Shown here piece by piece: positions 53,423 to 64,000 of a DNA stretch of 64,000 bases. Origin of the DNA: Erodium maritimum (taxonomy: Eukaryota; Streptophyta; Magnoliopsida; Geraniales; Geraniaceae); NCBI GenBank assembly GCA_963921825.1, contig OY997591.1, positions 54,041,031 to 54,105,030 of the forward strand. Direction: 5' to 3'. The stretch's first letter is position 1; each line of letters starts with the position of its first letter. A program made the position numbers and the translations under genes. The notes under the pieces were generated by a model. It saw only the letters and a list, made by a program, of their open reading frames with translations. It made no database searches and had not been told where the DNA came from.

Positions 53423-56116
53423 TGTCACGCCCCAAATTCAGTAAAACCGAACCCGGAACGCGAACGGTAAAACAATAAAATCATTTTCAAACCTATTAAA
53501 TAAATCGCTTAAAATCACCATTTAGTTACTTAATATAATAGTTTACAACTCAAAAGTACGTCCAAACAAGCGGACAAAAGACATGGCGTACGTCGCTAAA
53601 CTTAAAAGGAAACCCGGACTCCCGCTCCCAGCTCTCCAAGCTTCGAGAGCTCACCTAGTCCGTCTCGCGACCAGTACTTGTAGGAAAAGCAGCTAGGGGT
53701 GAGCGTTCGCTCAACACCACGGATACCAGACTGACTACGACATACTAGCAGACAATGCCGGAAACACCAACAACAAACCCAACACCGGGGACTACTATCC
53801 CCAACTCAAGTAACCCGACTGACACACAATCATTTACCATCCCCAACCGACTCAACACTCGGACACGTGATGTAGACCCGACACAACGGTTACGACCTCA
53901 ACCCAAAGACACAGAAGATAACCACGCAACACCCAAGATCACAAAGGATCGCACACTAAACAAGATCACAAAGGATCGCACTCCAGCTGCTCAGTACCCA
54001 CGCAACTTTTCCCGACACGCAGTCGGATCAGGCGGTCGACCTGTCGCACTTTTCCCGACACGCAGTCAGATCAGGCGGTCGACCTGTCACACCCCATCCT
54101 CAGGCAACCACAATCACAATCACAAGCAAAGTTCAACAAACAGCAACAACACCGGTTTAACACTCCACAGGCACTCATGGCCACCCAAGACACACCAACA
54201 GTAAAATACGGGTTTAACAACCCCACGGGCACTCATGGCCACCCAAGACAAACCAACAGTAAAATACGGGTTTAACGACCCCACGGGCACTCATGGCCAC
54301 CCAAGACACACCAACAGTAAAATACGGGTTTAACAACCCCACGGGCACTCATGGCCACCCAAGACAAACCAACAGTAAAATACGGGTTTAACGACCCCAC
54401 GGGCACTCATGGCCACCCAAGACACACCAACAGTAAAATACGGGTTTAACAACCCCACGGGCACTCATGGCCACCCAAGACACAAACTAAACAATCAACC
54501 TCCGGGCATAATCAAATGCCTCCAGTAATTCTAATATCGATCAGTTCACTGCTCCTACGACACTACTAAGTATCACATGTATTTCCATTGTTCGATACGT
54601 TCCCGTATCATACGACACCACCCGGTGTCGCCTGCCTTTCTATTGTTTGATAAACTTACTTAACCCACGACACCTAAGTGTCACATGCATTTCTACTGTT
54701 AACTTTCCCTAGTCAGGGCCGAGATCCGGCTACTTTTCCCTACCTCGTATGCTTTCCCAAAAGCTCACAACCAAGCTCCGGCGTGATCACGATCACTCGC
54801 CTAGCTTTCCCTTTCCTCTGTCGGTGGCACGATCTAATAAGAACACAATTTAAAACACCTTTAAGTTCGCAAGCATAAACTAAATTTGAATACACTTGAA
54901 TGCAACCCCGACAATGTCGATCACTCCCAAACTTCCCAATTACTCGACATTGTCGATAATGGGCTCGGAAAAGCCCGATTCGCCCGACATGGCGAATCTG
55001 CCCAGGTTTTGAAAACGCCCTTCCGGGGCTTCGAAAATTCCTGTTTTTGTTTCTACTATCTTAGAATAATTCAAGGGTTCCAACGCAATTGACGGAATCA
55101 ATTTCCGACTTCCTAGCAATTTAATTCGTGTTTAAAGTTTCGAAACCCGTCAATTCCAACTTTTACAATTTAATTCCAAAATTCGTTCCGGGTGTGGATT
55201 AACGACTTGGGGAACGTCCTAAACCACCCGAACACGAAAACCCGATACCCGAGCATGTGGGCCCTACCCGGTCCTTAAGACCCGAGGGTGGTTGGGCCGG
55301 TTCACCATGGTGGTGGCCGGTCCTAGCTCCGGCCAGCCACCACCCCAACTCCGGCAGCCACCATACACTGTGGCCGGAGCTCCCCTGAGCCTCCGGTCAC
55401 CGGAAAACGTTCATCTTTCGCTCCAAAACGTCTCCAACGAACCACACACCTCAACTCACCCATAGTTTACTCGTTTTAACCCAAACCCTAAACTTTAAAC
55501 GTACTAAAACGAAAATCGAACGGGTACTCACCGTAGGGAATGATGACGGGAACTCGATTCTTCAATCGTTGAGACGATCCGTTGGTTGGATCGTCGGGAA
55601 ATCCCTAAACTCCAACCCTTTCCTTCTCTTTTCTCCCTTTTCTCCTTCTCTTTTCTCTCTCCATTTTCTCTCTCTAAATTTCCTCTTTTTTTTGTAAGTG
55701 GCCGACACCTCATCTGCTATCTTCTAGATAATTTTTCAGTCATATTCGCGAAATTCGGTCGTCTCGGGCCCCGAACGGGCACTTTTTCCAAGAAATTACG
55801 AAACTTCATGGGCTACAAGGAAACGGCTCAACTAAGACCGTTGTGACGACGGCTAAGCTTTTTGGATCCAAAACGGACCTCGAACGGACCGAAACGTCGC
55901 TCGGTTGACTTTCCCAGCAAAAAGTCAACCTTTCCCAAATTGGTCAAAAAGTTGTCCTGAGTCCCCCGGAACTCACTTTGGTCGATGTTGGGGTCAACTT
56001 AAGTCCAATATGACCCTCGGGGTCAAATTTATGTTCATTTAAGTGTCTGTCCAAATTTTTTAAATTTTCCTGTTTTTCGCCGATTTGACTGGCGTTGACC
56101 GAGAGCGATTCTTACA
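53423..56116 (-). mobile_element. Chromovirus 3' LTR
   Basis: 2694 bp. Compared with the 5' LTR it lacks about 165 bp near 55715 (between 'catctgc' and 'atcttctaga') and has fewer minisatellite units (two 44-bp and six 57-bp units). The palindrome at 53699 has a change in its right arm. Confidence 0.9.
54000..54490. repeat. Minisatellites in chromovirus 3' LTR
   Basis: Two 44-bp units (54000-54090; 'gatcaggcggtcgacctgtc') and six 57-58-bp units (54160-54490; 'gggcactcatggccacccaa'). Confidence 0.9.
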
Positions 56117-56130
56117 ATCTACCCCCCCCC
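56117..56130 (-). other. Polypurine tract of the chromovirus
   Basis: In minus sense GGGGGGGGGTAGAT precedes the TGTAAGAATC LTR start. Confidence 0.75.
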
Positions 56131-56178
56131 ATAAAGGGATTTCGTCCGCGAAATTAAAAACCGACGTACCTCAGGAGT

Positions 56179-56569
56179 CGAACAGACCTGGGTACTTCGC
56201 GCGAGCCTCGTCCTCGCGCTCCTAAGTCGACTCGGCCTCGTGGTGTCGCCACTACACCCGTACTAGGCGGATAACCTTGCCACGCAGGACCTGCTCCCGT
56301 GTGTCCATGATTCAAACCGGCTGCTCCTCATAGGAGACATCGTCAGCCACCTCGATATCTGCCCACTCAATGACGTGGGAGGGGTCCGCATTGTACGGCC
56401 ACAACTGGGACACGTGGAAGATGTTATGAACTCTCCTAAGTTGCGGTGGTAACGCCAGACGATAGGCCACTGCTCCCACTCTGCTCAAGATCTCGAAAGG
56501 GCCAATATACCGTAGGGCTAACTTGACCCCGCTGCGTCTGAACCGTACCAGTCCACCTTTCGGACTCAC
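56179..56569 (-). pseudogene. Chromovirus integrase C-terminus and chromodomain-like tail
   Basis: The minus strand encodes GGLVRFRRSGVKLALRYIGPF, RRVHNIFHVSQLWPYNADPS, HVIEWADIEVADDVSYEEQP and, after a stop, ILD/MDTREQVLRGKVIRLVRV with WRHHEAEST. In chromoviruses this GPY/F module and chromodomain follow the integrase core and help target heterochromatin. Stops and a changed frame show decay. Confidence 0.8.
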
Positions 56570-56753
56570 CTCTAGGGATACATGGTCACCGACTGCAGAC
56601 TCGAGAGGTCGGCGCCGTTAGTCAGCATAGCTCTTGCTGACTCTACGCGGTCTTTAACCGCTCACGCTTCGGCACGACCAACTCAGCTGTCTCTCGGACC
56701 AGTTCTAGACCCAGTAAATTCTTATTCCTCACTTCTGCCCAACACACGGGCGA

Positions 56754-57203
56754 TCAACACGGCCTACCATACAACGCTTCGAACGGTACCATCCTGATAC
56801 TGGCCTGTAAGCTGTTGTTGTAGGCGCACTCGGCTAACCGCTCACGAAATCCATCGTGACGTACCCCCATTTCCACTGTGCAACCCGTAGTGGTTGCAAT
56901 AATCCAACGGGACGCTGTGGTACGGCTCTCATCTGCTGACGAGTGAGGCACCGCGATACTAAATCCGCAACCGCCCTCCGCATCCCGCTCCACTAGATAT
57001 GTCGCCTGATGTCGCGCTCCTCTTAGTGCTACCCACGTGCACTGTCCGACGCGAATGATGCCACTCTCGCATCTCGTCGCCTCCACCGTTACTCGGTACA
57101 AACAAACCTCCGTGATACCGTAACTCCCAATTAGCACGACGATCCCAGCCCTCGGCGTCAACACCGCCGGCAACTCTCTCTCGGATCTCTGTCGTCTCGA
57201 CAT
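56754..57203 (-). pseudogene. Chromovirus integrase with catalytic core deleted
   Basis: In one frame the minus strand gives QPLRVAQWKWGYVTMDFV (about 56910-56855), which is the start of the integrase core. The sequence then passes at once to AECAYNNSLQASIRMVPFEALYGRP (56830-56754), which normally lies about 100 residues later. The intervening part holding the catalytic D and E residues is absent. The region before it (57200-56950) is frameshifted. Confidence 0.7.
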
Positions 57204-57449
57204 CCACCGACTGTGCCCCTATCCCCCGACCAAGCAGTGAGGGCTGGGCCACCAATGAGCACATGGCTACGCCACCAGTAACCTCCTCTAGCTCAAGCCC
57301 AACGTGTCCAGTTCCCCCATCATGTCCCATTCTCGGACTGATATGCTAGCAAGGCTCAGAACCGACTTTCTACTCAGGGTGTCGGCGACCACATTCGCCT
57401 CACCCGGATGGTAAAGTAGCTCAAAGTCGTACTCCTCAAGTAGCTCCAT

Positions 57450-58073
57450 CTATCGGCGCTGGCCCATGTTCAGGTCTCGTTGGGAAAGGATGCACTTAAG
57501 GCTCTTGTGACCCGAGAACACCTGAAATCTCCCGCCATACCGATAATACCGCCAGCCTTTCAGCGCGAACACTAATGCTGCTAATTCCAGGTCATGGGTA
57601 GGATAGTTGCGCTCGTGCGTCTTCAACTGGCTGAAGCCATAAGCAACAACTCTACCCAAATTCATCAGTACGCAGCAATGTCCTTCCCCGGACGCGTCAC
57701 AATAGACCTCATACCCGAACCCGCGCTCTGGCACTATCAACACTTTGGAGCGGTAGCCAGACGAGCCTTCAGCTCCATGAACGCACGTTCACAATCCTCT
57801 ATCCACACAAACCCGACTCCCTTGCGCGTCAAAAGAGTCATAGGAGCAGCTAGTCGCGCAAAGTCCTAGACAAACCGCCGATTAATATCCTGCCAGCCCC
57901 AAGAAGCTGCGGATCTCGAAAACGCTCGTGGGCCGCGCCCATTTCAAAAGCGCGTCGATCTTCGCCGGATCGACCAATACACCATCACGGGACACAATGT
58001 GACCGAGGAATCTCACCTCAGCGAGCCAAAACTCGCACTTCTCCAGGTTGGCGTATAGCTGATGTGTGCGCAA
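57450..58073 (-). pseudogene. Chromovirus RT thumb and RNase H
   Basis: 58073-57882 encodes [20 protein letters not shown], the segment after RT. 57743-57450 encodes the RNase H: YEVYCDASGEGHCCVLMN, ERNYPTHDLELAALVFALKG, and FSGHKSLKCI, where gypsy elements have Asp before HKSLK. The third catalytic Asp is thus Gly. A frame break separates the two parts near 57870. Confidence 0.8.
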
Positions 58074-58118
58074 CAGGGTCAGAACCCCCCTCAGATGCTC
58101 CTTAGGCGCGACCTCGTT

Positions 58119-58826
58119 CTACGAGTAGGTCAAGATGTCGTCTACAAACACCACCATAAATTGATCTAAGAACGGCCGGAATATACTGTTCATCAGATCC
58201 ATGAACGCTGCAGGTGCGTTCGTCAGTCCAAACGGCATCACCAAGAACTCGTAATGCTCAAAGCGTGTCCGGAGTGCAGTCTTTGCGACGTCCCCCTCTC
58301 GGACTCGCAACTGGTAATATCCGGATCGTAGGTCGATCTTCGAGAAGCATGTCGACCCTCTCAACTGGTCGAACAAGTCGTCAATTCTCGGCATCGGGTA
58401 TCTGTTCTTCACCGTAACCTGGTTCAGCTTCCGGTAGTCGACGCACATCCGAAGCTCTCCACTCTTCTTATTCACGAAGAGTGCTGGGGCTACCCACGAC
58501 GATGTGCTCGGACGGATAAACCCCTTCTCCCGAAGCTCCTCGAGCTGACGCCTCAACTCGATCAACTCGACTGGCGCGAACCTGTAAGGCGCCATCGATA
58601 TCGCTGCCGTTCCCGACACCAGGTCAATCCCGAACTCCACCTCACGAACTGGTGGCAACCCACTCAACTCCTCCGGAAGGACCTCGGGGAACTCGCACAC
58701 CACTCGTGGTAACTCTCGGCTCTGCACGGCCGATACTTCCTCCACTGCGGACAAAGTCGACAGGAGAACTCCGCTCTTACTGCCCAGAATACACGAACCT
58801 TTCGTGGTGCCTGTTGACACCGTCAC
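58119..58826 (-). pseudogene. Chromovirus reverse transcriptase
   Basis: One open frame of 235 codons with the RT blocks [71 protein letters not shown] (here [20 protein letters not shown]) and FVDDILTYS at 58145-58119. The catalytic FVDD is preserved, and this is the best kept part of the element. Confidence 0.9.
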
Positions 58827-58829
58827 TCG

Positions 58830-59371
58830 TCGTCAGTAACATTCGATATTGGCTCGGCACATCGCCGGCCAATCCATTCTCAGGATCACGTCAAAGGCTG
58901 TCATTTCGTAAGTATCCTTCCCACGGATACACGCACAAGCTCAGCCGCTGCCGAACCTCACGGAACCTTGCGGTCTCTCTAAGACCTCGCTCCTCTACCG
59001 TCGTCGTGCCTACCAACTCCGAACATACCCGAATCCTCGGGTTAAGGACTCGATCCAGCATCTGGGCTCTTGAGCCCTCTCTCGAACCTCCCATATCAGT
59101 TCACTTCTCTAACTCCGCAGGCACGACAGACCCTAGTGAACACCACATCACCCCCAACTGGCGTATCCAGACGCATTGGTGGACTCAACGGCTCTAAACT
59201 CTGCCCCAACATCTTAGCACCACTCGACGAAGCAGACGAGTGTGACACCCCGGTATCCAACAAAACTGACGCCCAAATCAGAGACCGAACAACCCCTCCA
59301 TTAGTCACTCCGGTAAAGTCTAGCACAACCCTCACACGGTTCTCTATGCATTTAGTTATAACATTCCGCAA
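58830..59371 (-). pseudogene. Chromovirus protease remnant
   Basis: The frame ending at 59096 has SVLLDTGVSHSSAS (about 59215-59175), the aspartic-protease active site with Asp-Thr-Gly. The C-terminal part continues in another frame (59094-58891) and leads to DVILRMDWPA before the RT. A frame change near 59095 breaks it. Confidence 0.65.
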
Positions 59372-60796
59372 CCCAACCAGTACTCGCCACTCGTCCCCAA
59401 TCTAACCAGGGCAAACCACTACCTCAAAACCTGATACCAAAATGTCACGCTGCTCAAGCCATTAATACCTCAAATACTCTCTCACGTAAGGGATACCTCG
59501 AAACGGGGATTATGTTCTCAATTCAGCAAATCACTATTGCTCACAACCTCAATACCCCAATTGCCCGATCACGTAGGGAAACCTCAACGGGGATCCTATT
59601 CTCAATTCCGCAAGCCACTATTGCTCACAACCTCGATACCCTAGTTACTCGATCATGTAGGGAACCTCAAATAACCCATTCACATGAAGGAAACCTCAAA
59701 CCACCCGTTCACGCGAGGGAAACCTCGAATAACCCATTCACGTGAAGGAAACCTCGAACCACCTGTTCACGTAAGGGAAACCTCGAACACCCGTTCACAT
59801 AGGGGAAACCTAGTTCGTATGGCGCCGCAGCGCACCAACCCTAACCCCTCTCCGTGGTGAGACTCTCACACCGAGACGCTGTATCACTACCGTAGGTTAT
59901 TGATGAGTCTCGAACCTAAGACCTCACCCTTTAATACCGAACTTACAACCTCTACAACCAACACAACCGTGAACACAGCCACGCAAAACCAACACTCAAA
60001 TTGCACAAACAAGATGGTGGAACAAGACAGGAATCACGGATCCGTGACAGACCCCGTCACGGTTGGGGTCACGGAGCCGTGACGAAGGCCCAAAACTCGC
60101 CAAAACACGCTGCTCCGTCACAGATCCGTGACAGGGTCTGTGACGCTCGCGCATGCCTATTTCCAAAATTGTTTCAGACTCGATTCTTACCCCTTTTTAA
60201 CCCCAAAAACAGTTTTAAGCGTCACACACGCTCGATCACCAAATTACCGACCACACGCACAACGACTCACATACAATTTCAAGTCACCCAACCTCAAACA
60301 CAAGCCGACAAGGCCAACCAAAATCAAAACACACCCACCGGGCCAACAAATTTCAAAACACGCCCACCGGGCCAACCAATTTAAACACACGCCCACCGGA
60401 CCAACCAATTCAAACACACGCCCACATGGCCAACCAATTTTAAAACCAATTTTAAAACTTTCTCCTTTTCATTATAAAACCTCATTTCTTGACATCACGT
60501 AGTTACAACCCGGTCCAGGCGTCCCCGAACTACATTGTACTCACTCGATGTCAACACCGTCACGTTCGACTACAGGAGCGCTCCTGAGTCGAGTCGCGAC
60601 AGCTTAAAAACGTTTCACGCAGCAACACACAATCAATATGCCAGTAATAATAATACTGCGCATACACACAATCATAAACAAGACTCAAGTCCCTACGGGT
60701 CTACACTCGGTTTCCGACTTGCGTACCCAACGCACGACGGGACTTTTACTGACTCGACTCTCGCACCTAATTGACGTACAGTCCGATGTGTGAAAC
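59372..60796 (-). mobile_element. Chromovirus leader; no gag
   Basis: Between the PBS and the protease, where gag should be (normally 1 kb or more), no minus-strand Gag frame or zinc knuckle is seen. 59460-59830 is a tandem repeat. 60030-60150 has direct repeats of 'gatccgtgaca', and 60330-60440 has repeats of 'acacgcccaccgggccaacc'. The gag gene appears to have been lost and the space filled by repetitive sequence. Confidence 0.65.
59460..59830. repeat. Tandem repeat replacing gag
   Basis: Two units of about 118 bp ('attgctcacaacctc.ataccc') followed by five or so units of about 31 bp ('cccattcacgtgaaggaaac'). Confidence 0.8.
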
Positions 60797-60813
60797 CTCG
60801 AGCTCTGATACCA
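60797..60813 (-). other. Primer-binding site of the chromovirus
   Basis: The minus strand reads TGGTATCAGAGCTCGAG three bases after the 5' LTR end, complementary to initiator-Met tRNA. Confidence 0.9.
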
Positions 60814-61091
60814 AGCTGTCAAGCCCCAAATTCAGTAGAACCGAACCCGGAACGCGAACGGTAAAACAATAAAATCATTTTCAAACCTTTTAAATAAATC
60901 GCTTAAAATCACCATTTAGTTACTCAAAATAATAGTTTACAACTCAAAAGTACGTCCAAACAAGCGGACAAAAGACATGGCGTACGTCGCTAAACTCAAA
61001 AGGAAACCCGGACTCCCGCTCCCAGCTCTTCAAGCTTCGAGAGCTCACCTAGTCCGTCTCGCGACCAGTACCTGTAGGAAAAGCAGCTAGG

Positions 61092-61109
61092 GGTGAGCGT
61101 TCGCTCACC
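61092..61109. repeat. Conserved LTR palindrome (chromovirus 5' LTR)
   Basis: GGTGAGCG-TT-CGCTCACC, the complement-strand form of the motif at 30304 and 48469. Confidence 0.8.
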
Positions 61110-61389
61110 ACCACGGATACCAGACTGACTACGACATACTAGCAGACAATGCCGGAAACACCAACAACAAACCCAACACCGGGGACTACTATCCCCAACT
61201 CAAGTAACCCGACTGACACATAATCATTTACCATCCCCAACCGACTCAACACTCGGAAACGTGATGTAGACCCGACACAACGGTTACGACCTCAACCCAA
61301 AGACACAGAAGATAACCACGCAACGCCCAAGATCACAAAGGATCGCACACCAAACAAGATCACAAAGGATTGCACTCCAGCTGCTCAGT

Positions 61390-62015
61390 ACCCACGACAC
61401 TTTTCCCGACACGCAGTCGGATCAGGCGGTCGACCTGTCGCACTTTTCCCGACACGACGGTCGGATCAGGCGGTCGACCTGTCGCACTTTTCCCGACACG
61501 ACGGCCGGATCAGGCGGTCGACCTGTCGCACTTTTCCCGACACGCAGTCAGATCAGGCGGTCGACCTGTCACACCCCATCTTCAGGCAACCACAATCACA
61601 ATCACAAGGAAAGTTCAACAAACAGCAACAACACCGGATTAACACTCCACAGGCACTCATGGCCACCCAAGACACCAACAGTAAAACACGGGTTCAACAA
61701 CCCCACGGGCACTCATGGCCACCCAAGACACCAATAGTAAAACACGGGCTCAACAACCCCACGGGCACTCATGGCCACCCAAGACACACCAACAGTAAAA
61801 TAAGGGTTTAACAACCCCACGGGCACTCATGGCCACCCAAGACAAACCAACAGTAAAATACGGGTTTAACGACCCCACGGGCACTCATGGCCACCCAAGA
61901 CACACCAAAAGTAAAATACGGGTTTAACGACCCCACGGGCACTCATGGCCACCAGAGACACACCAACAGTAAAATACGGGTTTAACAACCCCACGGGCAT
62001 TCATGGCCACCCAAG
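61390..62015. repeat. Minisatellites in chromovirus 5' LTR
   Basis: Four 44-bp units (61390-61570) and seven 57-58-bp units (61645-62015), more than in the 3' LTR of the same element. Confidence 0.9.
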
Positions 62016-63813
62016 ACACAAACTAAACAATCAACCTCCGGGCATAATCAAATGCCTCCAGTAATTCTAATATCGATCAGTTCACTGCTCCTACAACACT
62101 ACTAAGTGTCACATGCATTTCCATTGTTCAATACGTTCCCGTATCATACGACACCACCCCGTGTCGCCTGCCTTTTTCTATTGTTTGATAAACTTACTTA
62201 ACCCACGACACCCAAGTGTCACATGCATTTCTACTGTTAACTTTCCCTAGTCAGGGCCGAGATCCAGCTACTTTTCCCGACCTCGTATGCTTTCCCAAAA
62301 GCTCACAACCAAGCTCCGGCGTGATCACGATCACTCGCCTAGCTTTCCCTTTCCTCTGTCGGTGGCACGATCTAATAAGAACACAATTTAAAACACCTTT
62401 AAGTTCGCAAGCATAAACTGAATTTGAATACACTTGACGCCCAAATGCAACCCCGACAATGTCGATCACTCCCAAACTTCCCAATTACTCGACATTGTCG
62501 ATAATGGGCTCGGAAAAGCCCGATTCGCCCGACATGGCGAATCCGCCCGGGTTTTGAAAACGCCCTTACGGGGCTCCGAAAATTCCCGTTTTTTTCTACT
62601 ATCTTAGAATAATTCAAGGGTTCCAACGCAATTGACGGAATCAATTTCCGACTTCCGAGCAATTTAATTCACGTTTAAATTTTCGAAACCCGTCAATTCC
62701 AACTTTTACAATTTAATTCCAAAATTCGTTCCGGGTGTGGATTAACGACTTGGGGAACGTCCTAAACCACCCGAACACGAAAACCCGATACCCGAGCATG
62801 TGGGCCCCACCCGGCCCTTAAGACCCGAGGGTGGTTGGGCCGGTTCACCATGGTGGTGGCCGGTCCTAGCTCCGGCCAGCCACCACCCCGACTCTTGCAG
62901 CCACCATACACGGTGGCTGGAGCTCCCCCGAGCCTTCGGTCACCGGAAAACGTTCATCTTTCGCTCCAAAACGTCTCCAACGAACCCCACGCCTCAACTC
63001 ACCCATAGTTTACTCGTTTTAACCCAAACCCTAAACTTTAAATGTACCAAAACGAAAATCGAACGGGTACTCACCGTAGGGAATGATGACGGGAACTCGA
63101 TTCTTCGATCGTTTAGACGATCCGTTGGTTGGATCATCGGGAAATCCCTAAACTCCAACCCTTTCCTTCTCTTTTCTCCCTTTTCTCCTTCTCTTTCCTC
63201 TCTCCACTTTCTCTCTCTGAATTTCCTCTCTTTTTTGTAAGTGGCCGACACCTCATCTGCCAATTCCATTTTGTTTTGTTCAAAACTAAGACACTTTTAC
63301 CATATTTACAAAACTAACATCACCTTTCCATTTCTTTGTTTTGTTCAATGTTACCTAACACCACCACATTGGTGACATGTGGCAAGTGGGTCACACCCCT
63401 TTTTGGAAAATATCTTCTAGATATTTTTCAGTCAGATTCGCGAAATCCGGCCGTCTCGGGCCCCGAACAGGCACTTTTTCCAAGAAATTATGAAACTTCA
63501 TGCGCTACAAGGAAACGGCTCAACTAAGACCGCTGTGATGACGGATAAGCTTTTTGGATCCAAAACAAACCTCGAACGGACCAAAACGTCGCTCGGTTGA
63601 CTTTTCCAGCAAAAAGTCAACCTTTCCCAAATTGGTCAGAAAGTTGCCCTGAGTCCCCCGGAACTCACTTTGGTTGATGTCGGGGTCAACTTAAGTCCGG
63701 TATGACCCTCGGGGTCAAATTTATGTTCATTTAAGTGTCTGTCAAAAAAATTTAAATTTTCCTGTTTTTCGCCGATTTGACTGGCGTTGACCGGGAGCGG
63801 TTCTTACAGTTGT

Positions 63814-64000
63814 TCCTTTGGAAACAATAAGTTAAGTGTGCCTTTTAATTTAAATGTTATTGGAACCGGTTACTTAAGTGCTTATGACAACCTTTATTTT
63901 TTGTAAACAATTGCATCGTATAATGAAACCTTGCATGTGGAATCACGTGGTACTAAGCGCAAATTAAATAAGGAAACTTTAGCAACATTATGGCACAAGC
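63814..64000 (+). pseudogene. Copia-3 pre-integrase segment, continues past window
   Basis: Beyond the chromovirus the copia-3 frame resumes with VPFGNNKLSVPFNLNVIGTG. After a stop at about 63902, ETLHVESRGTKRKLNKETL and ATLWHK follow, the start of the pre-integrase domain (normally LWHKRLGH). This confirms that the chromovirus sits within copia-3 pol. Confidence 0.75.

Larger units (their letters stand above)
53423..63808 (-). mobile_element. Ty3-gypsy chromovirus, 10.4 kb, both LTRs present
   Basis: An element with LTRs at both ends (5' LTR 60817-63808, 3' LTR 53423-56116 in minus sense) and the 5-bp duplication GTTGT (53418-53422 and 63809-63813). The pol domains are in the order protease, RT, RNase H, integrase, chromodomain-like tail. 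The SHVIEW...SYEEQPV tail is typical of chromoviruses, and the large LTRs fit the Tekay clade. No gag is recognisable, the integrase core is deleted, and the frame is broken throughout, so the element is not autonomous. It inserted into copia-3. Confidence 0.9.
60817..63808 (-). mobile_element. Chromovirus 5' LTR
   Basis: 2992 bp. In minus sense it begins TGTAAGAACCGCTCCCGG and ends GGGGCTTGACA, with one change from the usual GGGGCGTGACA. It contains four 44-bp units, seven 57-58-bp units and the conserved palindrome at 61092-61109. Open frames inside it are chance frames. Confidence 0.9.

Noticed and set aside
59512..60774. Plus-strand open frames in the chromovirus leader as a gag or accessory gene
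   Set aside because: They are antisense to the element, Thr/Asn-rich and built from tandem repeats, without zinc knuckle or any Gag motif.
45621..64000. Treating LTR A and the chromovirus as parts of one element
   Set aside because: LTR A has its own GGCCA duplication and opposite orientation, while the chromovirus has both LTRs and a GTTGT duplication.

Overview
This window is nuclear DNA of a flowering plant, probably a eudicot; I do not name a species. The reasons are one spliced protein-coding gene with GT-AG introns and a telo-box at its start codon, Ty1-copia and Ty3-gypsy elements primed by initiator-Met tRNA, plant L1-type LINEs, an Au-like SINE, and several MITE classes with clear target-site duplications (TSDs). 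Nothing bacterial is present.

Layout. 1-10.9 kb: a decayed minus-strand copia element (copia-1; 3' LTR 1-790, pol and gag 953-4406, 5' LTR fragment from 10490), split by a plus-strand LINE (LINE-1, 5775-10364). 11.26-17.24 kb: the only gene that reads as intact, a ten-exon minus-strand DEAD-box RNA helicase of the RH26/RH31/RH33/RH48 type (743 codons plus stop). Introns 1 and 3 carry an Au-like SINE and a Mutator-type MITE. 17.5-20.9 kb: a PIF/Harbinger-like element holding a tRNA-Lys-like sequence, a 1.3-kb Mutator-like element and a hAT transposase relic. 21.5-30.6 kb: a second minus-strand copia element (copia-2) with a 3.2-kb solo gypsy-type LTR in its gag; it appears itself to sit inside a split gypsy LTR. 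30.6-36.9 kb: a nearly unbroken LINE (LINE-2) inserted between a probable host 5' region and its first coding exon on the minus strand. 37-45.6 kb: MITEs, a second Mutator-like copy, a LINE tail, tandem repeats, a CACTA MITE and an LTR-like region. 45.6-64 kb: a plus-strand copia element (copia-3) carrying three nested insertions: a solo gypsy LTR in its 5' LTR, an ORF1-only LINE derivative in its leader, and a 10.4-kb chromovirus in its protease/pre-integrase region. Copia-3 continues beyond the window.

No pathway or gene cluster is visible; the content is one host gene, one probable orphan host exon, and nested mobile elements. The most unusual observation is that the copia-3 5' LTR holds an ATG followed three codons later by a consensus splice donor. 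This joins in frame to an acceptor just upstream of gag, which suggests a Gag start made by splicing out the whole primer-binding leader. Also notable are the ORF1-only LINE derivative sharing a 3' tail with LINE-2, the expandable minisatellites and conserved palindrome in one LTR family, and the LINE that separates a host promoter from its first exon.
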